Below are positions 21,438-26,985 of a stretch of DNA of 26,985 bases, piece by piece (the first letter of the stretch is position 1; every line of letters begins with the position of its first letter). The DNA is taken from positions 1 through 26,985 of the forward strand of contig CAZZHQ010000026.1 in assembly GCA_964654015.1 (NCBI GenBank), read 5' to 3'. Source of the DNA: JAUUZT01 sp964654015 (GTDB lineage: Bacteria; Chloroflexota; Dehalococcoidia; GIF9; AB-539-J10). The notes under the pieces were generated by a model. It saw only the letters and a list, made by a program, of their open reading frames with translations, was not told the origin of the DNA and ran no database searches. Position numbers and translations under genes: made by a program.

Positions 21438-21896
21438 ATGGCTAAAATTACAGCTGTTTGTATCAGCAAGAAAAAGGGTATGCCTAAAGAAGTAATACCT
21501 GAGGGTATCTTTATACAAGATTTTGGCCTGAGGGACGATGCCCATGCCAGTAATGATACTCATCGCCAGGTGAGTTTACTCGCAACTGAAAGCATCGATA
21601 AGATGCGGAATCGTGGTTTCAACGTCAGTCCTGGAGATTTTGCCGAGAACCTTACCACGGAAGGGATAGAATTATTCACTTTACCAGTCGGCACAAGAAT
21701 GACGGTTGGGACAGAAGTTATCCTGGAAATCAGTCAGATAGGCAAGGAATGCCATACCAAATGCGCTATCTTCCATAAAATGGGCGAATGCATTATGCCC
21801 CTGGAGGGAGTGTTTGCCAGAGTGATCAGGGGTGGGACGATCAAGGCAGAAGATAATTTAGCCCTTGAACAACCTGTCTATACCTGCCTTTTGTAA
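21438..21896 (+). CDS. MOSC domain protein
   Basis: A 152-residue stand-alone MOSC domain (molybdenum cofactor sulfurase C-terminal). Landmarks are DAHASNDTHRQVSLLATESI, GDFAENLTTEGIELFTLPVG and the characteristic IGKECHTKCAIFHKMGECIM, then MPLEGVFARVI, with the conserved Cys expected to carry sulfur. In Moco sulfurases a NifS-like domain supplies sulfur to a MOSC domain; here the two parts are separate genes about 1 kb apart, both preceded by copies of the same non-coding element. The ATG at 21438 is chosen because AAAGGAG (21425-21431) is 6 nt before it. The actual acceptor is unknown. Confidence 0.9.
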   Translation: MAKITAVCISKKKGMPKEVIPEGIFIQDFGLRDDAHASNDTHRQVSLLATESIDKMRNRGFNVSPGDFAENLTTEGIELFTLPVGTRMTVGTEVILEISQIGKECHTKCAIFHKMGECIMPLEGVFARVIRGGTIKAEDNLALEQPVYTCLL

Positions 21897-21948
21897 TGGA
21901 TCTCTTTTCGCTTATGCTATAGTGCGCCGGACCAGAATTGTCTGCCGG

Positions 21949-22593
21949 TTAATCTGAAGATTCTAGCTTACTTAATCGTTGTCGTAGCTCTTCCTGCTCC
22001 TTTAAAAGCAGGTTTATTGTTTCGGTCACCGGGTCCGGAAGTTGCCCATGCTCCAAACTGGAAGATGGCACAAAGAGGTTTTCTACAATTCTCCCCGGTA
22101 TGCCGACTACAGTAGCTCCAGGGGGAACGGACTTTATTACTACCGAGCCCGCGCCAATCCTGGCCCCATCATTAATTATTATATCACCCAGCGCTATCGC
22201 TCCACTTCCCATGACCACACCATTTTTAATAGTGGGGTGTCGCTTCTTCTTCGTTGTAGTTGTCCCACCCAATACAACACCTTGATACAGTAAAACATCA
22301 TCGCCAATTTCCGCGGTCTCTCCTATGACTATTCCAGCTCCATGGTCAATAAAAAATCTCCTGCCGATTCTGGCTCCCGGATGGATTTCAATATTGGTCA
22401 GAAAGCGATTGAAATTAGAGATAATTCGTGCCAGTAATTTGGCCTTATGTTGCCATAAAAAATGAGCAACCCTGTGAAGCCATAGAGCATGTAATCCAGG
22501 GTAGCAGCAAAGGACCTCCAGCACATTCCTTGCCGCAGGGTCCTCAGTGAAAACTGTTCGTATATCTTCTTTTATAGTAGCGAAGAACATCAT
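21949..22593 (-). CDS. cysE: serine O-acetyltransferase
   Basis: A 214-residue CysE/EpsC-type enzyme that acetylates L-serine to O-acetylserine, the carbon skeleton for cysteine. The N-terminal helices IKEDIRTVFTEDPAARNVLE lead into the left-handed beta helix: NIEIHPGARIGRRFFIDHGA, IGETAEIGDDVLLYQGVVLG, the loop GGTTTTKKKRHPTIKNG, and GAGSVVIKSVPPGATVVGIP. The His and Asp of the catalytic pair (IDHG) are present. A C-terminal coiled tail (INLLLKEQEELRQRLSKLES) is present instead of the short CysK-binding Ile-terminated peptide. It is downstream of the Rrf2 regulator gene on the same strand (113-nt gap), consistent with co-regulation of cysteine synthesis. No cysK is in the window. Confidence 0.93.
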   Translation of the reverse strand: MMFFATIKEDIRTVFTEDPAARNVLEVLCCYPGLHALWLHRVAHFLWQHKAKLLARIISNFNRFLTNIEIHPGARIGRRFFIDHGAGIVIGETAEIGDDVLLYQGVVLGGTTTTKKKRHPTIKNGVVMGSGAIALGDIIINDGARIGAGSVVIKSVPPGATVVGIPGRIVENLFVPSSSLEHGQLPDPVTETINLLLKEQEELRQRLSKLESSD

Positions 22594-22706
22594 TTATCCC
22601 TTATAAGCATTTATCACGCAATCAACTTGATGGAAACAATAGAGATATCGTCCCGTACTTCCTGTTCCTGAGTATATTAAACCTGTGGAACTACTGGTAG
22701 TGGTGG

Positions 22707-23120
22707 TTACTTATTTTTGCTGTGCCTCTCTACCAGGTCAGCTATAGTAGTCGATTGCAGCACATCGTCCATGGCTTCATTTACCTCGACCCAGAGATCC
22801 CTGGTCACACAGAACTCAGAACGTTCACACACGGAAGAATTCTTTACACAGTCAACTGTAACAGTTTGCCCTTCAAGTATTTGTATGATTTCGCTTAGTT
22901 TTATTTCTGCAGGGGGCTTTGCCAGGGAAATTCCCCCTTCACGTCCCCTGCTACTTCGCAATATGCTACCAATAATGAGCGGTGTAATCAGGTGCTCCAG
23001 GTAAGAAAGTGAAAGCTGTTGCCGTTCGGCAATGTCCTTTAGGGGAATTACTGATTTCTCCTGTAAGGCTATATCAAGAACCGCCCTTGTCCCATATCGA
23101 CTTTTAGTAGAAAGTCTCAT
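22707..23120 (-). CDS. Rrf2/IscR-type Fe-S transcription regulator
   Basis: A 137-residue Rrf2-family winged-HTH regulator: MRLSTKSRYGTRAVLDIALQ, then IPLKDIAERQQLSLSYLEHL and LRSSRGREGGISLAKPPAEI. Three cysteines, C91, C98 and C104 in DCVKNSSVCERSEFC, have spacing like the IscR [2Fe-2S] ligands, so it probably senses Fe-S status, sulfide or redox rather than being the Cys-less CymR type. AGGAG is 9 nt before the ATG. It is followed by cysE on the same strand and flanked by the DUF39/desulfurase cluster, so sulfur or cysteine control is the natural hypothesis; the palindrome over the DUF39 promoter is a possible target. Confidence 0.9.
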   Translation of the reverse strand: MRLSTKSRYGTRAVLDIALQEKSVIPLKDIAERQQLSLSYLEHLITPLIIGSILRSSRGREGGISLAKPPAEIKLSEIIQILEGQTVTVDCVKNSSVCERSEFCVTRDLWVEVNEAMDDVLQSTTIADLVERHSKNK

Positions 23121-23186
23121 CGCTGACTACTCCTGTTCAAATATATTATTTGTTATCTAAGTTGCCAATTATTATCTACATAATAT

Positions 23187-23215
23187 AGATTAATACGCAA
23201 TAGTCACAAAGTCAA
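23187..23215 (-). promoter_or_regulatory. promoter of the Rrf2 gene
   Basis: On the minus strand TTGACT (23215-23210), a 17-nt spacer and TAATCT (23192-23187) form a good promoter, with a start site expected about 60 nt before the Rrf2 ATG. The AT-rich stretch just downstream (23140-23190), with two TATCTA-containing segments, could hold an autoregulatory site. Confidence 0.55.
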
Positions 23216-23319
23216 TCCTTCAGCGCCATTAATCCAATTTCGCCAATTAAAATGGTATTTATCCCCGGTTCTTATGCCATTCAGATGCCATTCAGCATGT
23301 CCCATTTCGATACTGCTAA

Positions 23320-23373
23320 TTGACAATCATATATATCTTTATTATACTGACTATGTTGATGATTATTGTCAAC
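23320..23373 (+). promoter_or_regulatory. promoter and operator-like dyad of the ABC exporter
   Basis: TTGACA (23320-23325), a 17-nt spacer and TATACT (23343-23348) match the consensus in 11 of 12 positions, the best promoter in the window. Right at the expected start site lies the dyad GTTGA (23355-23359)/TCAAC (23369-23373), placed to block transcription when bound. The ATG is at 23430. Confidence 0.65.
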
Positions 23374-23429
23374 AATATAAACAATAACTCGACCCTATTT
23401 TAAATAATAATATCGTATGGACATATAAA

Positions 23430-24620
23430 ATGAATATTCATCAAATTGTTTTCAAAGACATCCTGGTTCGTAAAAAGAAGTTTATTTATTCAGTATTCGG
23501 CATTGCCATTGGCATTATGACATTCATTAGCATACTAACCGTCGCGCGTGCCGGAGAAGAAAAAATTTACAATCAGCTTGAAAAATATGGCGCTAATCTT
23601 TCAATTGTTCCTGCTATCAGCCAACTGGACATGAAGATAGGCGATATCAGCCTGGGAACTGTGACTGTAGGAGATAATTACATATCCCAAGATAAGATAC
23701 CGATAATCAGAGAGTTAACCGACAGCGAAATTCGTGAAGAGTTGGATATTGATGATCCGGGTAACATTGCGCTAATAGCGCCCAAACTGTATATACCCGT
23801 CACAGTAAACGACGTATCGGTGATAGCTGTCGGAGTGGACCCCGTTGAGGAAATCGGGCTTAGAACATGGTGGCGTATTGGTCAAGGTGATTATTTATCA
23901 GAGCCGGATGATACCTTAATAGGCTCCGAGGTAGCTCGGATTATCGGGTTAGGCGTAGGTGATTCTATAGAATTAGAGACGCATGGTTTCACTGTTAGTG
24001 GAATCCTTGAAGAAACGGGGGGCGATGAGGATTACCAGATATTCGTTCCCCTGGAAACTCTACAGGAAGTTTTTGGTGTTCAGGGTATGGTGTCATCAAT
24101 CGATATACGAGCGTTATGTAACGCATGTCCTGTAGAAATGATAGCCGATACCATTAACGGAAATATCGCGGGTGTTCGTGCCATAGCAGTTAAGCAGGTT
24201 GCAGCGGCAGAATCCGGGGTATTGGAACGAGTAAACAGGCTCATGATGGCACTTGGAGGAATCACCCTCCTCCTTGGCGGTTTTGGAGTGGCAAACACGA
24301 TGATTACGGCAGTAAACGAACGAAGAAAGGACATCGGCATTATGCGTGCCGTTGGCGCTTCACGGAAACAGATAATCAAGCTACTGGGCTACGAGGCAAT
24401 TATCATCGGTACTATCGGAGGCGTACTCGGATACATTGCAGGTACATTGTTATCATATATTATCGGGCCATTTATCCTGGGCGAGATATCGATGTCATAC
24501 GAATTGCAATATATCCCTATAGCCCTGTTGCTATCCTGTGTTATCGCGCTAATCGCAATTATCTATCCTGCTTACAAGGCAACAAACATAAAGGTTGCCG
24601 ATTCTTTCCGCTCATTGTGA
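23430..24620 (+). CDS. MacB/LolC-type ABC transporter permease (FtsX family)
   Basis: A 396-residue FtsX-like permease. The first membrane segment is near residues 17-38 (IYSVFGIAIGIMTFISILTV). A ~230-residue extracytoplasmic MacB-type domain follows, then three C-terminal segments: ALGGITLLLGGFGVANTM, IIGTIGGVLGYIAGTLLSYI and IALLLSCVIALIAIIYP. Signature pieces are VNERRKDIGIMRAVGASRKQI and the terminal YPAYKATNIKVADSFRSL. The family couples ATP hydrolysis to mechanical work or export of lipids, peptides or drugs across the envelope. The periplasmic domain has a Cys pair (ALCNACPVEM). The stop overlaps the region of the ATPase Shine-Dalgarno, so the two form one operon. No membrane-fusion partner is in the window. 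Confidence 0.9.
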   Translation: MNIHQIVFKDILVRKKKFIYSVFGIAIGIMTFISILTVARAGEEKIYNQLEKYGANLSIVPAISQLDMKIGDISLGTVTVGDNYISQDKIPIIRELTDSEIREELDIDDPGNIALIAPKLYIPVTVNDVSVIAVGVDPVEEIGLRTWWRIGQGDYLSEPDDTLIGSEVARIIGLGVGDSIELETHGFTVSGILEETGGDEDYQIFVPLETLQEVFGVQGMVSSIDIRALCNACPVEMIADTINGNIAGVRAIAVKQVAAAESGVLERVNRLMMALGGITLLLGGFGVANTMITAVNERRKDIGIMRAVGASRKQIIKLLGYEAIIIGTIGGVLGYIAGTLLSYIIGPFILGEISMSYELQYIPIALLLSCVIALIAIIYPAYKATNIKVADSFRSL

Positions 24621-24631
24621 GGTTGATTAGA

Positions 24632-25294
24632 ATGCTAGAAATAAATAATGTTACTAAAATTTATGGACAGGGTGAGAACGAAGTAATTGCCCTGCAAAAC
24701 ATACAGTTGCAGATTGGTGACGGTGATTTCACGGCTATCATCGGTCCCTCTGGCAGTGGAAAATCCACGCTGTTGAATATCATGGGGGGACTGGATAATC
24801 TAACCAGCGGGGAAGTACTGCTGAATGGTAAAAGAATAGATAACCTCGATGAAAATTCACTGGTAAAAACCAGGAGAGGCAACATAGCTTATATTTTCCA
24901 ACAGTACCACCTGTTACAGTCATTAAATGCTTTAGAAAACGTGATGCTCCCGCTGGTTTTTGCAGGGGCTTCACTTGAAAAGGAAAAAGCTATTGCCGTC
25001 TTAGAGCAGGTTGGACTGGGGAAACGGATTAATCACAGGCCTGCCCAACTTAGCGGTGGCGAGCAGCAAAGGGTTGCCATTGCACGTGCACTGGTCAACG
25101 ACCCTCTGTTTATACTTGCTGATGAACCGACCGGCAACCTGGACCAGAAAACTGGCATGGAAATCATAAAGCTGTTCCACCAGATAAATACCCAGGGAAG
25201 CACCGTTATCATGGTCACGCATAACGACGAGATTGCTTCTCAGGCCAAGCGGCAGGTTACACTGAGGGACGGCAAAATCACTGATATCTTTTAG
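24632..25294 (+). CDS. MacB/LolD-type ABC transporter ATPase
   Basis: The 220-residue nucleotide-binding subunit for the preceding permease. Walker A is GPSGSGKSTLLNIMGGLD, the Q-loop is YIFQQYHLLQSLNALENVML, the signature is LSGGEQQRVAIARALV, Walker B and D-loop are FILADEPTGNLD, and the switch His is in VIMVTHNDEIA; all are intact. The LolD/MacB subfamily is shown by the ADEPTGNLD ending and by pairing with an FtsX-type permease. The ATG at 24632 is chosen with AGGT of the preceding stop region as ribosome site; a GTG at 24617 would overlap the permease stop and is less likely. Confidence 0.92.
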   Translation: MLEINNVTKIYGQGENEVIALQNIQLQIGDGDFTAIIGPSGSGKSTLLNIMGGLDNLTSGEVLLNGKRIDNLDENSLVKTRRGNIAYIFQQYHLLQSLNALENVMLPLVFAGASLEKEKAIAVLEQVGLGKRINHRPAQLSGGEQQRVAIARALVNDPLFILADEPTGNLDQKTGMEIIKLFHQINTQGSTVIMVTHNDEIASQAKRQVTLRDGKITDIF

Positions 25295-25400
25295 CCACTT
25301 GTTACCGGAAGCTGATTCGCTAATTAATAGCCTCCGGCTTGAGCCTGTATAAAAGCTGGTAAATGCCAGGCGCTGTAACAGATTGAGTTATTAGAAAGCG

Positions 25401-25553
25401 TTATTTGCGTTTCTTTAATTTGAGCATTAAGCCAATAATTAAGAAGATAAAACCTAATTGCCATACGGGCAGATTATCATAAATGACTAGCCCGACAATG
25501 AGCCATACTGCTCCAAGTACTATGAATACTTCGCTAGCTTTTCGTCTTTCCAT
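25401..25553 (-). CDS. 50-residue membrane protein, unknown
   Basis: A small open frame: MERRKASEVFIVLGAVWLIV, then GLVIYDNLPVWQLG and FIFLIIGLMLKLKKRK. It has two hydrophobic segments flanked by basic residues, the look of a real small membrane protein rather than a random frame, and no gene opposes it. The Shine-Dalgarno is weak. Its function is unknown. It lies downstream of, and in the same direction as, the small Cys-tailed protein at 25594-25773, with which it may be co-transcribed. Confidence 0.5.
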   Translation of the reverse strand: MERRKASEVFIVLGAVWLIVGLVIYDNLPVWQLGFIFLIIGLMLKLKKRK

Positions 25554-25593
25554 TGTATTCAAGTTATATACTACCTGAAAATAATTACCCGGT

Positions 25594-25773
25594 CTAACAG
25601 GTTTCTTTGGCTAAATCGCAATCCGCCATCTTTGATACACCGCCGACATTTTGCTTGGGAAGCAAGCACCCTTTTTGTTTTTCAGTCAGCTTTGTCAATA
25701 AAAGATCGCATAGCTGATCAAGTGTCTCACTGTTTGGTGAGGCAAGAACCCTTTCTAACTCAGATTCTTTCAT
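25594..25773 (-). CDS. 59-residue protein with Cys-containing tail, unknown
   Basis: The ATG at 25773 is chosen because AAAGGAG is well spaced before it on the minus strand; an upstream ATG at 25806 lacks such a site. The protein starts MKESELERVLASPNSETLDQ, continues LCDLLLTKLTEKQKGCLLPK and ends with CDLAKETC. The N-terminal half looks helical, and the four cysteines in the C-terminal half could bind metal or form disulfides. I do not recognise the family. Confidence 0.5.
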   Translation of the reverse strand: MKESELERVLASPNSETLDQLCDLLLTKLTEKQKGCLLPKQNVGGVSKMADCDLAKETC

Positions 25774-25930
25774 TGTTTTTCTCCTTTTGGAATTAATGGT
25801 TATCAACCAGAAACGAATAAAACCAATAACTTCCGTTCTCTGGTGAATTATGATTTAGAGTCCTTTTCATTAGACAGTTACCATGCTTGAGCAGTATAAT
25901 TTTCGTGTTGTAGCTGTTCGGTAGTTTATT

Positions 25931-26740
25931 GTGATTGTAGTAGGACCGGGATATCTAAGCCCTAATTGTCTACCATATGCCTCTGATATTTTCTATCACA
26001 AGAAGCTTACTTACTTGCTGCCTACTGGTTTTCACCCAGTAGAACTGAAGGCAGTGATTGAATTTCCTAGATACTGCTTCGATCATTCTATTGCTTTTCC
26101 TGAAATACTTTGGGAAATGTGCAGTTTATATTTTGATAATAGCAAAGCTGCCCAAGAGGCTTTAGATATTATTGAACCGCTTAGAGGAAGTTTCATACAA
26201 ATAATAGCAACCATCTACCCCAGAGACAGAGCTGCAATCAAGAGCGCTAAGCAGCTATTTATGGCACATCCGTCTTTGCAAGAGTGTTTTAGAAAAACGG
26301 ACTTCGACATGCGATTTGCGGCGAGAGAACTATTATCGCATGTGCTGTTTGAAATATTTATGGAAGGGGGATATGAAGGCGCAGTTAATTATTTGCGAGT
26401 GAATTCGAAAAATCCGGAGGAATTTTTCCAGCTAGTTGAAGCCATGCTAATAAATAGGCTCAGAATGTTGCCAGCTGACACTCTTTTACTCCAGGAACAA
26501 ACATGGTATCCACTGATAAATCAGATGAACTCTCTTGGCTTGTTCGACAAGCCTTGGGATTCGGTTGTTCATGAAGTAGATAGCTTTGATATCGAGCATT
26601 TTCGTTACAAACTTTTTGAGACAATCCTCTCACCTATTTTCGGTAGATGTGATAGTCAGCAAAGAGGATCGAGGAGAGGAAGGATGTCTGATGGACATGG
26701 TAGACGATGCAACCGGGAAGACTCTGGCTCTGCTAAGTAA
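25931..26740 (+). CDS. unknown protein whose 3' end is fused to transposase sequence
   Basis: The open frame has a GTG start and no clear Shine-Dalgarno, so the start is uncertain. The first ~235 residues are a mixed helical protein without a motif I recognise (SLYFDNSKAAQEALDIIEPL, FARMAARELL-like helices, EEFFQLVEAMLINRLRMLPA). From about base 26650 the character changes: the residues become Arg/Gly/Ser-rich (RGSRRGRMSDGHGRRCNRED), because this frame then reads out-of-frame through an IS transposase fragment. The original C-terminus therefore seems lost to an insertion or deletion event, and the gene may be a pseudogene or encode a chimeric end. Confidence 0.45.
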   Translation: MIVVGPGYLSPNCLPYASDIFYHKKLTYLLPTGFHPVELKAVIEFPRYCFDHSIAFPEILWEMCSLYFDNSKAAQEALDIIEPLRGSFIQIIATIYPRDRAAIKSAKQLFMAHPSLQECFRKTDFDMRFAARELLSHVLFEIFMEGGYEGAVNYLRVNSKNPEEFFQLVEAMLINRLRMLPADTLLLQEQTWYPLINQMNSLGLFDKPWDSVVHEVDSFDIEHFRYKLFETILSPIFGRCDSQQRGSRRGRMSDGHGRRCNREDSGSAK

Positions 26741-26985
26741 GGAGGAGACAACGAGAGCAGCGATGGAATTGTTATGGGCCTAGGTTAAGAAGTATGGGAT
26801 ACCGAAGGCGTTGTACGTGGACTGGAAGAACGTGTATATAACAAAGAGGGAGCCGACATTGGAGGAGCAGTTATCTGGTGAGTTACCATTGACGCAGTTT
26901 GGGAGGGCCTGTAAGAAGCTGGATATAGAAATTCTGCCAGCAAGTTCAGCACAGGCCAAAGGACGGGTGGAGCGTAAGCATGGAG
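26664..26985 (+). pseudogene. ISNCY-like/rve transposase fragment, truncated and stop-interrupted
   Basis: One frame encodes EDRGEEGCLMDMVDDATGKT, LALLSKEETTRAAMELLWA, a TAG at 26781-26783, then VKKYGIPKALYVDWKNVYIT, EEQLSGELPLTQFGRACKKL, and DIEILPASSAQAKGRVERKHG at the window edge. This matches the catalytic core of integrase-fold transposases, with Asp in MVDDATG, Asp in YVDWKN and Glu in GRVERK as DDE candidates. Homologues have Trp (TGG) at the TAG position, so one G-to-A change explains the stop. The N-terminal DNA-binding part is missing and the left junction abuts an unrelated gene. The 3' end is outside the window. Confidence 0.82.

Larger units (their letters stand above)
23121..23429. 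other. 309-nt divergent intergenic region
   Basis: No gene is seen. It holds the minus-strand Rrf2 promoter, a tandem direct duplication of the 11-mer ATGCCATTCAG (23274-23284 and 23285-23295), the plus-strand ABC-exporter promoter and a dyad GTTGA-N9-TCAAC at 23355-23373. Confidence 0.6.

Noticed and set aside
22600..22670. Possible minus-strand copy of the same element upstream of cysE (AAGTAC and CCATCAAGT present)
   Set aside because: The spacing between the blocks is 5 nt shorter, the CTGCT-GAAT block is missing and no closing stem forms.
1..26985. CRISPR arrays, tRNA or rRNA genes, integrase attachment sites
   Set aside because: No regularly spaced repeats, cloverleaf-like sequences or rRNA segments were recognised on either strand by eye.

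Overview
The window looks like a stretch of an anaerobic bacterial chromosome, most plausibly Chloroflexota (Dehalococcoidia-like). This is an inference from gene content: a COG1900/DUF39 homocysteine-synthesis protein, a ComB-like phosphatase, a lexA / DUF6504 / error-prone dnaE cassette, a CoA-disulfide-reductase–rhodanese fusion and many sulfur and Fe-S proteins. No rRNA, tRNA, CRISPR array or complete mobile element was seen. Starts are mixed ATG/GTG/TTG, and good Shine-Dalgarno sites resolve several of them.

Layout. (1) 1-1728: the 3' part of a TPP-dependent dehydrogenase E1 alpha gene and a complete E1 beta gene that carries an in-frame 11-residue tandem duplication. (2) 1892-4183: a small membrane protein on the minus strand, then a visibly AT-richer accessory island. 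The island has two tandem SeqA-N-like/HTH paralogues (the first frameshifted in an A-run), a multi-CxxC zinc-ribbon protein and a small PD-(D/E)XK (QVK) nuclease-like protein, headed by a promoter with triplicated 9-bp repeats. (3) 4267-9420: a DUF72 gene divergent from an SOS cassette of lexA, a stand-alone DUF6504 protein and an error-prone DnaE, with a perfect 30-bp palindrome at the lexA promoter. (4) 9465-12379, minus strand: CoA-disulfide reductase/rhodanese, an Smr protein and a VapBC-like toxin-antitoxin pair with its operator. (5) 12564-14741: ComB-like phosphatase and an MFS transporter. (6) 14828-17421, minus strand: NapH-like polyferredoxin, glutaminyl-peptide cyclotransferase and a DUF2318 lipoprotein. 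(7) 17569-23120: a sulfur-metabolism neighbourhood with DUF39, a SufS-like cysteine desulfurase, a small Cys-tailed membrane protein, a rhodanese lipoprotein, a MOSC protein, serine acetyltransferase and an IscR/Rrf2-type regulator. (8) 23430-25294: a MacB/LolD-type ABC exporter. (9) 25401-26985: two small unknown proteins and an unknown gene that runs into a truncated, stop-interrupted transposase.

Functional reading. Region 7 has the parts for sulfur mobilisation and assimilation: persulfide formation (SufS-like), sulfane-sulfur carriers (rhodaneses), homocysteine formation (DUF39), O-acetylserine formation (CysE), sulfur-carrier chemistry (MOSC) and an Fe-S-type regulator. The least explained material is non-coding. 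A compact three-way-junction-like leader lies between a good promoter and DUF39. An ~82-nt structured element occurs twice, once before the cysteine desulfurase and once before MOSC, and one of its helices covaries between the copies. These, together with the SeqA-like/nuclease island, are the best candidates for something undescribed.
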